A stretch of 64,000 nucleotides of DNA from Candidatus Villigracilis adiacens (GCA_016703605.1 JADJBU010000026.1:62001-126000), one strand, 5' to 3'; positions 43,474 to 51,826 are shown, counted from the first letter of the stretch. Translations and numbers: made by a program. Notes: generated from the letters alone by a model not told the origin.

Positions 43474-44778
43474 TCAGGCAGCCGCCAAATGCTCCGCCCA
43501 GAAGTCCACGATCACATCGGCAATCCTGGCATCTTTCGCTAGCAATTTGTCGTGGATCGCTGAGATGTTGATTTTTTCCGAGATTATGCGCTGCAAAGGC
43601 GCGGAGAGTTTCTGGTCGCCCATCACCACCGCCCCAAGCAGACGACTCTCACCCACCAGCAAACGCACCCGGTTCACATCGAAACCGCCCTGGGTCATGA
43701 TGGCATCCGGCAGTTGACGCCAGGTCTCGCTGTCTCCTCTTGCAATTCCAACCACATCGTCATCGTGACCTGACCCCACCGCGCCGATGATGGTCGTTGT
43801 CAATCCGGCAAGTCGGGTGACATTGAACGGGACCGATTTAATATACGCCTTGCTTTGTCCTGCCATATTCAAACCTGCGGTAGAACCCTGTTCTCGTGAC
43901 GGACTCCACAAACTATCCAGCGCAGACCGCCCCGTAAGCGGATCGTAGACCTGCGCCACATCGCCCGCAGCGTAAATATCCGGGTCGTTGGTCTGAAGGT
44001 ATTCATTCACAAGGATGCCCCGGTCGCAGGCAAGATCGGCATTTTTAGCAAGATCGATACGCGGTTTAACCCCGACCGCAAACGCCAGAAGGTCGCATTT
44101 CATTGCGCGCCCATCCAATAAACGTACCCCGGCTACCCTCCCAGACCGCCCGAGGATTTCGATCGCTTCAGAACGCAGGTGTAGTTCCACGCCTTCCTCC
44201 TGGAGGCGGGCTTCGATCACGCGCGATTCCTGTTCGTCCAGCACGCTGTTCCAGTAACGGCCGCCCCGCAACAAGTAATGAACCTTCATACCCCGCGCAA
44301 GCAGTCCTTCCGTCAGTTCGAGCGCGGTGATTCCGCCCCCAAGCACGACCGCTGTCTGCCCGCGCCGGGCAAGTTTCAGGATCGCGCGCGCATCTTCAAG
44401 GTGATCGAGTTTCACCACGCCCTGCAAATTTGCGCCAGGAATGGTCAGGGGGGCGGCCGAAGCTCCAGTGGCAACCAACAATTTATTGTAGGATAGAAGC
44501 GAACCATTTTCCAGGGTTACGTTTTTAGCCGCCCTGTCAATCTCTATTACCCGTGTTTTCCTATATATGAACTTCAATCGGTTGTAATCTTCGCGTTTTT
44601 TGGGGAAGAGCGCCTTGTCGTGAAGTTCGCCGGTGAGGAAGTATGCCAGCCCGGGCCTGGAATAATATCCGTGCGGGTCGTCGCCCAGCATAACGATATC
44701 CCCGGTTCGATCCGCGCCGCGAATTGATTCGACCGCCGAGATGCCCGCCACGCCTGCGCCGATGATGACGTATCTCAT
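43474..44778 (-). CDS. FAD-dependent pyridine nucleotide-disulfide oxidoreductase (NirB/rubredoxin-reductase-like)
   Basis: 434 residues from the ATG at 44776-44778 (MRYVIIGAGVAGISAVESIR); the upstream 37 residues of open frame belong to the ferredoxin gene region. FAD-binding GAGVAG, the LLVATGAS segment, a second nucleotide-binding site VVLGGGITALELTEGL and the C-terminal FAD site YAAGDVAQV are all present. No redox-active CxxxxC is seen. It probably oxidises NAD(P)H and feeds the adjacent two-cluster ferredoxin. The start overlaps the ferredoxin stop by four bases. Confidence 0.9.
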   Translation of the reverse strand: MRYVIIGAGVAGISAVESIRGADRTGDIVMLGDDPHGYYSRPGLAYFLTGELHDKALFPKKREDYNRLKFIYRKTRVIEIDRAAKNVTLENGSLLSYNKLLVATGASAAPLTIPGANLQGVVKLDHLEDARAILKLARRGQTAVVLGGGITALELTEGLLARGMKVHYLLRGGRYWNSVLDEQESRVIEARLQEEGVELHLRSEAIEILGRSGRVAGVRLLDGRAMKCDLLAFAVGVKPRIDLAKNADLACDRGILVNEYLQTNDPDIYAAGDVAQVYDPLTGRSALDSLWSPSREQGSTAGLNMAGQSKAYIKSVPFNVTRLAGLTTTIIGAVGSGHDDDVVGIARGDSETWRQLPDAIMTQGGFDVNRVRLLVGESRLLGAVVMGDQKLSAPLQRIISEKINISAIHDKLLAKDARIADVIVDFWAEHLAAA

Positions 44779-45056
44779 GAGCCGCCCCCACCCGCAGTTT
44801 TTTCGAAGCGCAAAGCCCCGCGGGGGCAGCGGGCAACACACTCGCCGCAGGTCAGGCATTCCCTGTGCCGCACCGGTTCCCCCCTCCACGCATGGGTGCG
44901 AACATCAATGCCGATGGGACAGTTATACGAGCAAATGCCGCATTGCACGCAGCGATACGGGTCTGGCACGACAAATCCCGCCGCCATGTTTGCCGGGCGG
45001 GAAGAAAGCAGATCAATGATGGACAAGTAATACTCCAATGGTATTGTCGCGTTCAT
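44775..45056 (-). CDS. Two-[4Fe-4S] ferredoxin-type protein
   Basis: 93 residues with two full CxxCxxCxxxCP motifs: CVQCGICSYNCPIGID and CLTCGECVARCPRGAL. The N-terminal 24 residues (YYLSIIDLLSSRP) are not typical of ferredoxins and may dock it to a partner. First gene of the electron-transfer operon; its stop overlaps the FAD oxidoreductase start (ATGA), so the proteins are made in step and probably form a complex. Confidence 0.9.
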   Translation of the reverse strand: MNATIPLEYYLSIIDLLSSRPANMAAGFVVPDPYRCVQCGICSYNCPIGIDVRTHAWRGEPVRHRECLTCGECVARCPRGALRFEKTAGGGGS

Positions 45057-45129
45057 GTCGCAAAGTTACGGGACAATCCGCTTAATTCTAAATCTGCTTG
45101 CCGACGCCCAAATAGTGTCAAATGTCATA

Positions 45130-45166
45130 AACAAAAAAACAGGACCGTCTCGCGACGATCCTGTTT
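45130..45166 (-). terminator. Rho-independent terminator of the cold-shock gene
   Basis: AACAGGAccGTC (45138-45149) pairs with GACgaTCCTGTT (45154-45165). Read on the minus strand it is followed by a T run. It begins 26 bases after the stop at 45192. Confidence 0.8.
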
Positions 45167-45191
45167 GGTTGGCAAATGGGGTTCTATCTTC

Positions 45192-45404
45192 TTACGAGAC
45201 GGGCACCACGTTCGCGGCTTGCAAGCCCTTCGGTCCTTCCTCGATGGAAAACTCCACCTTCTGCTCGGCTTCCAATTTGCGGTAGCCGTCGGTCTGAATG
45301 GCGCTGAAGTGAACGAACACATCCTCGCCTCCATCGCGCCCAATAAAGCCGTAGCCTTTGGTCGCATTGAACCATTTTACGGTTCCAACGATACGGTCAG
45401 ACAT
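45192..45404 (-). CDS. Cold-shock protein (CspA family)
   Basis: 70 residues, one cold-shock domain. RNP1 is KGYGFIGR and RNP2 is DVFVHFSAI, preceded by VGTVKWFNATKG. These aromatic residues bind single-stranded nucleic acid. The protein would act as an RNA chaperone. The transcript carries a leader of about 70 bases from the promoter at 45478-45506, typical of csp mRNAs. CAGGAG precedes the ATG. Confidence 0.95.
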   Translation of the reverse strand: MSDRIVGTVKWFNATKGYGFIGRDGGEDVFVHFSAIQTDGYRKLEAEQKVEFSIEEGPKGLQAANVVPVS

Positions 45405-45477
45405 TTTATTACTCCTGCTGTTTAAAAATTATCGCCCGCCAGGGCGCCGTGACGCCACGTGCCGGGCAACAGGCGCA

Positions 45478-45506
45478 AGATTATCATGCCTGTTTTTGGG
45501 TGTCAA
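45478..45506 (-). promoter_or_regulatory. Sigma-70-type promoter of the cold-shock gene
   Basis: On the minus strand TTGACA (45501-45506), a 17-base spacer and TAATCT (45478-45483). An alternative GATAAT overlaps with a 15-base spacer. The implied leader is about 65-70 nt. Confidence 0.6.
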
Positions 45507-45596
45507 GATAATTATTCGCCGGGGTCATGGCTTTTGCAAAGTCAGGAAAATCTTAATGCAAATTCCGCGAAAAGACGAATGTCGCAAATTTCTTAA

Positions 45597-45718
45597 CCGA
45601 CGTTACACAGTCCGTCGCATCAAACGGGTCAGAGTATCCAGTAAACAGGGCGAATCTTCTCGTGAGACTCATCTGTTTCTGGCTGGTGCGACGCACCCTC
45701 CGCGTAAGGTGAGTTCTT
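45597..45718 (+). repeat. Interspersed ~120-bp repeat, family A, copy 1
   Basis: It matches the reverse complement of 48211-48331 over about 120 gap-free positions, with roughly 15 differences, almost all transitions. Ends resemble imperfect terminal inverted repeats (TTAC-CAG-CGTCGCA versus TTACGC...GTGCGTC). It has no coding content and looks like a MITE-like or REP-like element. It lies in the 640-bp gap between cspA and mtnN, which otherwise holds only promoters and family B. Confidence 0.8.
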
Positions 45719-45886
45719 AATTGGTTTTCGCGTAAATTCGCCCAATTTGCGCTTTTCGCGTTAAACCTTGCTGCAAATTCAAAGGGAGGTCAAGCGACTT
45801 TACAAAAATCATATCGCCGGAACGCCAAAAGATTCCAGGGGCAGAGTCTAAAGCAGTGCAGCGCTGGCGTCGTTGGCGCCAGCGGC

Positions 45887-45944
45887 ATCTCCCGACTTTG
45901 GACTGCAAAATCAGGAGATTTTGCAGTCCAATTAACAACCTTTT
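45887..45944. repeat. Interspersed palindromic repeat, family B, copy 1
   Basis: Contains TGGACTGCAAAATC and its complement GATTTTGCAGTCCA around a short loop, then TTAACAACCTTT. The copy at 62175-62230 shares CTCCCGACTTT, GGGAGATTTTGCAGTCCA and the GACAACCTTT tail. A separate GC-rich hairpin (CGCTGGCG/CGCCAGCG) lies just upstream at about 45861. Confidence 0.65.
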
Positions 45945-46044
45945 AGCGCGCCCCCCGCATCCGATCTTCGACAGATGGATTGGAGAAGCGGTAAAATCGT
46001 TTCCGAACGATACACACCATATTGCCTTGAAAGGGAATCCACCC

Positions 46045-46803
46045 ATGAAGATCGGCATCATCGGCGCATTAGACGAGGAACTCATCCCCATTCGCGCGCT
46101 CTCCCAGCATCTCGAAAAGATCGTAAAAGGCAGCCGCACCTACTGGCACGGCGACATGCACGGGCACCAGGTCTACCTCACGCGCTGCGACCCGGGCAAG
46201 GTCAACGCGGTGATCGCGGCGCAGCAACTGCTTGATTTCTTCGAACCCGACTGTCTCTTCAACATGGGCAGTTCCGGCGCGCTCTCCCCCGACCTCGAAG
46301 TTGGCGACCTCGTGATCGCCACCGACGCCATTCAGCACGATTTCGACCTGACCGGCTGGGGCATGAAGCCCGGAGAAATTCTGTTCGATGTCGTCACCAA
46401 GCCCGAAACCGGTCAACTCGGCTTCACGTCGCGTCACGCCTTCGTCACCGACCCCAACCTGACCAACCTGGCATTTGAAGCCGCAAAGTCGGTAGCGCTG
46501 GACGAAATCAACGGGCGCAAACCGAATGTTTACAAAGGACGCGTCATCAGCGGAGACCAGTTCATCAGCAGCGTCGAAAAAGCCGGTCAACTGCTTGCCA
46601 CCCATGCCGCCCTCGCCGTGGATATGGAAGCCGCCGCCATTGCGCATACCTGCGAGATCAACAAAACGCCCTTCCTGTGCGTGCGCGCCATGTCGGATAA
46701 AGCCGACCACTCTGCGAATGTCAGTTTCACCGATTTCCTCGTCGCTGCCACAGACAACTACGGCAGGGTCTTCGATAAATTGATCCAACAACTCGGCAGG
46801 TAA
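46045..46803 (+). CDS. mtnN: 5'-Methylthioadenosine/S-adenosylhomocysteine nucleosidase
   Basis: 252 residues starting MKIGIIGALDEELIPI, with AAGGGAA upstream. Family features: LFNMGSSGALSPDLEVGDLVIATDAIQHDFDL (phosphate-site and substrate loop), GRVISGDQFISS and VDMEAAAIAHTCEI with the catalytic region, then the CVRAMSDKADHSA general-acid Asp. It cleaves adenine from methylthioadenosine and S-adenosylhomocysteine. An in-frame ATG at 45856 would add 63 residues encoded by repeat DNA and is rejected. Confidence 0.95.
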   Translation: MKIGIIGALDEELIPIRALSQHLEKIVKGSRTYWHGDMHGHQVYLTRCDPGKVNAVIAAQQLLDFFEPDCLFNMGSSGALSPDLEVGDLVIATDAIQHDFDLTGWGMKPGEILFDVVTKPETGQLGFTSRHAFVTDPNLTNLAFEAAKSVALDEINGRKPNVYKGRVISGDQFISSVEKAGQLLATHAALAVDMEAAAIAHTCEINKTPFLCVRAMSDKADHSANVSFTDFLVAATDNYGRVFDKLIQQLGR

Positions 46804-46820
46804 CAGAGGGTTTGCGGCGG

Positions 46821-47282
46821 ATGAAAACAACAAACCCGCTCAAACGAATCCACGGCATTCTCATGCGCGGACACCAGGTCGCCTCGCGCCCGTCGAAGGA
46901 TTATCCATACAGCGCACTCGAAAAACAAAAACCGTTCTTCAAAACCCTCGGGCTGGATTTGTACGAAACCTTCAACGGCACACTCAACATATCGATTGCG
47001 CCGCTTACATTTGAAATGCGCGCGCCGGAGTTCACCTTTCCGCTTGTGAAGTGGACCGACCTGCATCCGCCCGAGACCTTCTCGTTCTCGCGCTGCTTTG
47101 TTTATTTCAGGGGCAACGCAACCCCGGGCTGGGTATATTATCCGCACCCCGAGACGAAGAAGAGACATTTTCAAGACCCAAGCCTGATCGAAGTCATCGC
47201 AAAACAGATTGCGGATGTTCAATACGGAGATCCGCTCGAGGTGGAAGTCAACATGAAGGAGATCACGGTTCGGACGTGGTAA
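46821..47282 (+). CDS. Conserved hypothetical protein (possible RibK/DUF120-like barrel)
   Basis: 153 residues, 17 bases after mtnN. Beta-rich with RIHGILMRGHQVASRPSKDYPYSAL, FFKTLGLDLYETFNGTLNISI and a closing LEVEVNMKEITV strand. The order 'G.....G.V.S......Y......LG......GTLN' recalls the CTP-dependent riboflavin kinase/DUF120 fold, but the key catalytic pattern is not convincing. I would treat the function as unknown. Start at the ATG, not the TTG nine bases upstream. Confidence 0.7.
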   Translation: MKTTNPLKRIHGILMRGHQVASRPSKDYPYSALEKQKPFFKTLGLDLYETFNGTLNISIAPLTFEMRAPEFTFPLVKWTDLHPPETFSFSRCFVYFRGNATPGWVYYPHPETKKRHFQDPSLIEVIAKQIADVQYGDPLEVEVNMKEITVRTW

Positions 47283-47395
47283 AAGCCTGAGAGGCAGACC
47301 CAGGCCTGGTACGCGTCTGGAAGCGGGGCTTTCATCACCCAAAGGTTCTATTTATCGGGGAAAACCCAGTCATGTCGTGTAAAATAATTCAAATC

Positions 47396-48136
47396 ATGCG
47401 AATTGGATTTATCTCGGATATTCACGGAAGTTTTACCGCGCTCGAAGCCGTCCTGGCAGATATCAAAAAGGAAGGCGTCGACCAGTTGATCTGCCTGGGC
47501 GATACGGTCAGCCTGGGACCGCAGCCCTGTGAAGTGCTGGATGCGCTGCGGGAATGGAATGCCGTGACGATCATGGGGAATCACGACCAGGCGATCCTTG
47601 ACCCGGAACGCGCTGAGGCATTTGAAATTACATCGCATTTGATTCCAGACCTGGAGTGGGGAGTGAAGCGGCTGCCCGCATCAGACATGGCGTTCATCCG
47701 TTCGTTCAAGAACACGCATACTGTCCGGTTCGAGAATGGGATCGAACTGCTGGCGTTTCACGGTTCACCCAAAGCCACCACTGACCTGATCGTTGCGACC
47801 ACGCCGCAGGATAACCTGGATGATCTATTCAGAGGGCAGAGCGCGTCGGTTTTCATCGGCGGTCATTCGCACATCCAGATGCACAGGCGCAACGGGAAAA
47901 ATTTGATCCTCAATTCGGGCAGTGTGGGGAATGCCTTTCTTTATCCTTTCACGCCGGGCAACCCGCCCAGGCTGCTGCCCTGGGCTGAGTACGCCATTCT
48001 TGAGCAGGATGGGAATTTTCTACGCTCAGACATGCGGCGGGTCTATTTCGACATTGATAAGCTGCTGGGGCTGGTAAAAGAGAGCGGGCTGCCCGGAACA
48101 GATTGGTGGTTCCGGCAATACGCGGAAACGCCCTGA
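47396..48136 (+). CDS. Calcineurin-like metallophosphoesterase (YfcE-type)
   Basis: 246 residues starting MRIGFISDIHGSFTALEAVL. All five metallophosphoesterase motifs are seen: DIHG, GDTVSLG, GNHD, LAFHGSP and GGHSHIQM. It should bind two metals and hydrolyse phosphodiester or phosphomonoester bonds; substrate unknown. A TAAAAT lies about ten bases upstream of the ATG with no Shine-Dalgarno, suggesting leaderless expression. Confidence 0.9.
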   Translation: MRIGFISDIHGSFTALEAVLADIKKEGVDQLICLGDTVSLGPQPCEVLDALREWNAVTIMGNHDQAILDPERAEAFEITSHLIPDLEWGVKRLPASDMAFIRSFKNTHTVRFENGIELLAFHGSPKATTDLIVATTPQDNLDDLFRGQSASVFIGGHSHIQMHRRNGKNLILNSGSVGNAFLYPFTPGNPPRLLPWAEYAILEQDGNFLRSDMRRVYFDIDKLLGLVKESGLPGTDWWFRQYAETP

Positions 48137-48210
48137 TTCTTTTCCCTGGATTTTTTGTAAATGGTTTTCCCTGCGAAACCCGCGTAATCCGTGTCCTAAA
48201 AAGATTTAAA

Positions 48211-48331
48211 AACTCACCTTACGCGAAGAGTGCGTCACGCCAGCCAGAAATAGACGAGTCTCACGAAAGGATTCGCCCTGTTTACTGGACACTCTGACCC
48301 GCTTGGTGCGACGCACTGCGTAACGTCAGTA
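48211..48331 (-). repeat. Interspersed ~120-bp repeat, family A, copy 2 (inverted)
   Basis: Reverse-complement copy of 45597-45718, without gaps. The outer ends are TTACGC(GAAGA)GTGCGTCACGCC and TTACGCAGTGCGTCGCACC, an imperfect terminal inverted repeat. It lies in the 380-bp gap between the phosphoesterase and SOD genes; the rest of that gap has no visible gene. Confidence 0.8.
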
Positions 48332-48469
48332 ATTAACCTCCCTCAGCCGCAGGGAAATTGCTTCGGGAGAAACGCCCTCGCAAGGACATGACGCAGGAAG
48401 TTGTTTTTTTACGAACCCTTACGTTCTTTGCTTGCCCACAACCTGAGCCTGGGAAAAGCTCCTTGAGCA

Positions 48470-48499
48470 AACAAAAAGCCCCGCCTTCGCGACGGGGCT
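48470..48499 (-). terminator. Rho-independent terminator of the SOD gene
   Basis: AGCCCCG (48477-48483) pairs with CGGGGCT (48493-48499). On the minus strand a TTTTTGTTT tail follows. Located 18 bases after the stop. Confidence 0.85.
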
Positions 48500-48516
48500 T
48501 CATCTTTATTGAAACT

Positions 48517-49119
48517 TTATGCCGAGAATTTTGCCGAGACCGCTTCCCAATTGATCACATTATAGAAGGCGGCAATATAATCGGGACGGCGGTTCTGGTA
48601 GTTCAGATAGTAGGCATGTTCCCACACATCAATGCCGAGGAGGGGGGTCAAACCATCGGAGAGCGGGCAATCCTGGTTGGCAGTGGAGACCACGGCGAGT
48701 CCGCTGCCCTTTTTGACGAGCCAGGCCCAGCCGGAGCCGAAGCGCGTGGTGGCAGCTTTGGTAAATTCATCTTTGAAAGCGTCGAATGAGTTAAAGGAAG
48801 CATCGATCGCTTTGGCAAGGTCGCCTTTGGGAGCGCCGCCCGCTTTGGGTCCCATGATCTCCCAGAAAAGGTTGTGGTTATAAGTCCCGCCGCCATGATT
48901 GCGGACAACCATGCGCGCGCCTTCGGGAACAGCGTTGAGATCGCCTAACAGCGCTTCGAGTGATTTGCCCTGCAATTCGGGAGTCTTTTCCACCGCGCCA
49001 TTCAAATTGGTAATGTAGGTTTGGTGATGTTTGGTGTGATGGATCTCCATCGTGCGCGCGTCAATGTGGGGTTCGAGGGCGTCGTATGCGTATGCAAGTT
49101 TGGGAAGTTCAAAAGCCAT
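48517..49119 (-). CDS. sod: Superoxide dismutase, Fe/Mn family
   Basis: 200 residues from the ATG at 49117-49119 with AAGGAGA upstream. The metal ligands are in EIHHTKHHQTYI (first His), GTYNHNLFW (second His) and GIDVWEHAYYLNYQNRRPDYI (Asp and third His). No signal peptide, so cytoplasmic. The usual GGGHxNH reads GGGTYNH: the second-shell His is Thr, while the ligand His is kept. Fe versus Mn cannot be decided with confidence. Confidence 0.95.
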   Translation of the reverse strand: MAFELPKLAYAYDALEPHIDARTMEIHHTKHHQTYITNLNGAVEKTPELQGKSLEALLGDLNAVPEGARMVVRNHGGGTYNHNLFWEIMGPKAGGAPKGDLAKAIDASFNSFDAFKDEFTKAATTRFGSGWAWLVKKGSGLAVVSTANQDCPLSDGLTPLLGIDVWEHAYYLNYQNRRPDYIAAFYNVINWEAVSAKFSA

Positions 49120-49274
49120 GGGATTCTCCTTGATACTGATAATTTGAGTTGGTGCGGTAATTTTATCCTGCCTGCCCGCGGGCAACAGGAATAAATCAAT
49201 TTTATTACAAAAATCTAATAAATTCAAACTGCCGCGCAAAATTACCGCATCAATCGATGCGGCTATTTGACCGG

Positions 49275-49511
49275 CTATTTCTTGTCGCCGAGCAGGCCGC
49301 CCAACAAACCCGCGGCGTCGTCAAGACCGATACCGTCGCTCAGGTCAATGTTCCCGGCGAGGATCGCATCCAGTTTGCTGCCGATATTGGGCGGCAGTTT
49401 CTTTTCGACGAAGTCAAGCACCACTTCCACGGCTTGTTCGGCTTGCGGCTGGGTAATACCCTTCACCTTCTTGACGACCAGCCCGGCAATCTCCTGTTTC
49501 ACTGTAGACAT
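49275..49511 (-). CDS. Small conserved acidic helical protein, function unknown
   Basis: 78 residues with AAGGAGA at good spacing before the ATG. An amphipathic helix (GITQPQAEQAVEVVLDFVEKKLP) is followed by a Gly/Leu-rich C-terminus (DDAAGLLGGLLGDKK). The layout resembles small DUF937/DUF2267-type proteins found next to stress genes, but I cannot assign the family. It lies 155 bases upstream of SOD on the same strand. Confidence 0.7.
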   Translation of the reverse strand: MSTVKQEIAGLVVKKVKGITQPQAEQAVEVVLDFVEKKLPPNIGSKLDAILAGNIDLSDGIGLDDAAGLLGGLLGDKK

Positions 49512-49617
49512 TTTTAGTTCTCCTTATAAACGTTGATAACTCGAATGTAGCATACCTTACTTTGAATCGCAAGTTTTATGAGCGCGGCAGAAATTTTCAG
49601 TTACACTGGGCGGCATC

Positions 49618-50538
49618 ATGGATTCAAAAACCCGCTTCCTGCTCCCTTTCGCCCTGATCGCCGCCACATTGGCGGTTTCGACCTCCAGCATTTTCATCCG
49701 CTTTGCCCAGGCTGACGGCGCTCCCTCCCTCGTCATCGCCGCGCTAAGATTGACGTTTGCCACCTTGCTGATCGTCCCGGTTGCCCTCACCCGTCATTGG
49801 GATGAGATCAAGCGCTTCACGCGGACCGGGTTGCTGCTCGGCGTTTTCTCAGGCATTTTCCTCGCCGCTCATTTCGCCACATGGATCACATCGCTCGAAT
49901 ATACCAGCGTCGCCAGTTCGGTTGTGTTCGTCGGGACGGGTCCCATGTGGGTGGCATTGCTTTCGCCCCTGCTATTGAAGGAACATATCACCAGAACGAC
50001 CGTGGTTGGACTGCTGATCGCCGTCATTGGCGGGACGGTCATTGCGTTAGGCGACGCCTGCGCGTGGGATCGCGGTCTGGTCTGCCCGGCGCTGGGCGAT
50101 ATTTTGCAGGGGCGCGCCATGTGGGGAAATTTTCTCGCGCTGCTGGGCGCCTGGGCGGTAACGGGCTATCTCATCATCGGGCGAAAACTGCGGGCGGAAA
50201 CTTCGCTCATACCGTATATTTTCCTGGTATATGGCGCGAGCGCAATCACGCTGATTATCGTCATGCTCATTTCAGGCAACACCCCGTTTGGTTATGAGGC
50301 AACAACCTACGGCTGGATAATTTTACTGGCGGCAATTCCGCAATTGATCGGGCACAGCGCCTACAATTGGGCATTGAAGTACCTGAATGCCGCGCTGGTG
50401 GCAGTCACGGTGCTGGGCGAGCCCATCGGCTCGGCGATCCTGGCATTCTTTCTGCTCAATGAAACGCCTTCATGGATGACGCTGATCGGCGGGGCGTTGA
50501 TACTGGCGGGCATTTTCCTTTCAAGCCGGAGCGGGTAA
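49618..50538 (+). CDS. DMT-superfamily (EamA) transporter
   Basis: 306 residues, ten TM helices in two EamA repeats. Landmarks are TSSIFIRFAQADGAPSLVIAALR, TSLEYTSVASSVVFVGTGPMWVALLSPLLL in the first repeat and HSAYNWALKYLNAALVAVTVLGEPIGSAILAFFLL in the second. Substrate unknown. Low similarity to the EamA gene at 26657, so not a recent duplicate. TACACT ten bases upstream of the ATG and no Shine-Dalgarno suggest a leaderless mRNA. Confidence 0.9.
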   Translation: MDSKTRFLLPFALIAATLAVSTSSIFIRFAQADGAPSLVIAALRLTFATLLIVPVALTRHWDEIKRFTRTGLLLGVFSGIFLAAHFATWITSLEYTSVASSVVFVGTGPMWVALLSPLLLKEHITRTTVVGLLIAVIGGTVIALGDACAWDRGLVCPALGDILQGRAMWGNFLALLGAWAVTGYLIIGRKLRAETSLIPYIFLVYGASAITLIIVMLISGNTPFGYEATTYGWIILLAAIPQLIGHSAYNWALKYLNAALVAVTVLGEPIGSAILAFFLLNETPSWMTLIGGALILAGIFLSSRSG

Positions 50539-50539
50539 C

Positions 50540-50788
50540 GCGCACGTCGAACTTTGAGCGGTATCGCGAGATGCTGGCTGGGAAGGAAAAGCCCCGTTTG
50601 CGTACCTGCCTGGGGCTGACGAACAGGCCGAAACACGTCTGAAGCGGCGCAAGGGTCGCTACCTGACGGTACAATTATTGCAGAGTCAGTTCGAGGCGTT
50701 GGAAGAGCCGCGAGAGACGGTCATGGTTGACATCTCCCATTTGCCCGAAGAGATCGTTGATATCGTTCGTAAAGGACTTGACATATGA
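50540..50788 (+). pseudogene. Gluconokinase relic (5'-truncated, frameshifted)
   Basis: Two frames together recover the C-terminal third of a GntK-type gluconokinase. The first gives SNFERYREMLAGKEKPRL, like 'ALKRxYRDxL' of the family. After a shift near 50595 another frame gives FAYLPGADEQAETRLKRRKGRY and LLQSQFEALEEP, matching 'RLxxRKGHxMxxxLLxSQFxxLEEP'. The P-loop half is missing. The TGA at 50786-50788 overlaps the ybaK ATG, as in an old operon. A gene remnant seems more likely than a functional small protein. Confidence 0.6.
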
Positions 50789-51267
50789 AATTGCCCGCTC
50801 ACCTGCATTTGGACAAAAACAATATTCCATACGAAGCCAGAAGTTTTTCAACGGAGACAGAGAAGGGCGCGGCAAACGTCGCCAGGGTGTTGAACTTTCC
50901 CGAACGACAGGCGGTGAAGACCTTGATCTTTCAGGTTGTGGATACGGGCGAGTGCGCACTGGTGATGCTGGGCGGCGATCAGAACGCCATTTCGGGCAAT
51001 TTAAAGAAAGCGATTGGCTCGCGCAACATTCAAATGGCGCCGCCGGAACGGGTGAAGGATGTGACCGGGTACGTCATCGGCTCGATCCCCGCCTTTGGCT
51101 GGCAGCCAGAGGGATTCCGCTCCTTCCTCGAGGCGACTCTGATGAATGAGCCGGTATTGGGAACGGGAGCCGGACAATGGGGCGAGGAGATCATGATCAC
51201 GCCGGAGAATCTGGTAAAAGCAAGCGGGGCGCTGGTGGTGAATTTGACGGTGAGGGGCAGTGAATAG
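50785..51267 (+). CDS. ybaK: YbaK/EbsC-family aminoacyl-tRNA deacylase
   Basis: 160 residues. The YbaK domain covers the whole protein: LHLDKNNIPYEARSF, VARVLNFPERQAVKTLIFQ, a GGDQNAISGNLKKAIG catalytic-pocket lysine region, and DVTGYVIGSIPAFGWQPEGF. Members hydrolyse mischarged tRNA such as Cys-tRNA-Pro. The start overlaps the stop of the gluconokinase relic, and its own stop overlaps the cupin gene by eight bases. Confidence 0.9.
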   Translation: MKLPAHLHLDKNNIPYEARSFSTETEKGAANVARVLNFPERQAVKTLIFQVVDTGECALVMLGGDQNAISGNLKKAIGSRNIQMAPPERVKDVTGYVIGSIPAFGWQPEGFRSFLEATLMNEPVLGTGAGQWGEEIMITPENLVKASGALVVNLTVRGSE

Positions 51268-51826
51268 GGAATGGCAGGTTGGAAAATTGGTGGGAGGTAA
51301 TGTGGATTCTGAAATCAAGGCATTAATCGAGCATTTCAAGTTTCAGCCATTGCCAGTGGAGGGAACTTTATTTACAAGCACGTATCGGTCGGCGGAGAAT
51401 TTGCCCAATGGGAAACCGTTTGGGACGGGCATGATCGGTTTGTATTGCCACGAGCCGCGCAGCGTATCCTGCTTCCATAAATTGAGTATAGATGAGATGT
51501 GGCACTTTTACGGGGGCGATCCGCTGCGGTTGATCTTGTTGTACCCCGATGGGTCGAGCCGCGATGTGTTTCTGGGCGGCGATCCGTTGATGGGGCAGCA
51601 GGTTCAATTTGTGATTCCCGCCGGGGTGTGGCAGGCGGGTCACTGCATGGAAGGCGGCAGGTTTTCATTGTTTGGCTGCACCCTCGCCCCCGGTTTTACA
51701 GGCGATATTTTTACAGGCGGAGCGCAAAAGGAATTATTGAAGTCTTACCCGGAGCGTGAAAAAGATATTTTGAGATACGGACTGGGCGCCGGTGAGACGA
51801 CAATGCCGGATGGTTTTGCAGCCTGA
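51260..51826 (+). CDS. DUF985-type cupin protein
   Basis: 188 residues with the cupin fold of the DUF985 family: IGLYCHEPRSVSCFHKLSIDEMWHFYGGDPLRL carries His/Glu metal-site residues, and QVQFVIPAGVWQAGHCMEGGRFSLFGCTLAPGF completes the second cupin motif. Function within the family is not established. A GTG at 51302 with GGGAGGT directly before it is a plausible alternative start that would remove 14 residues. Confidence 0.88.
   Translation: MNREWQVGKLVGGNVDSEIKALIEHFKFQPLPVEGTLFTSTYRSAENLPNGKPFGTGMIGLYCHEPRSVSCFHKLSIDEMWHFYGGDPLRLILLYPDGSSRDVFLGGDPLMGQQVQFVIPAGVWQAGHCMEGGRFSLFGCTLAPGFTGDIFTGGAQKELLKSYPEREKDILRYGLGAGETTMPDGFAA

Noticed and set aside
45405..46044. A hidden RNA gene or short protein in the 640-bp gap
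   Set aside because: The gap is explained by the csp promoter/leader and two interspersed repeats; no tRNA-like cloverleaf or supported ORF was seen.
49618..50538. Recent duplication of the two EamA transporter genes (26657 and 49618)
   Set aside because: They share only the family pattern; their sequences differ throughout.
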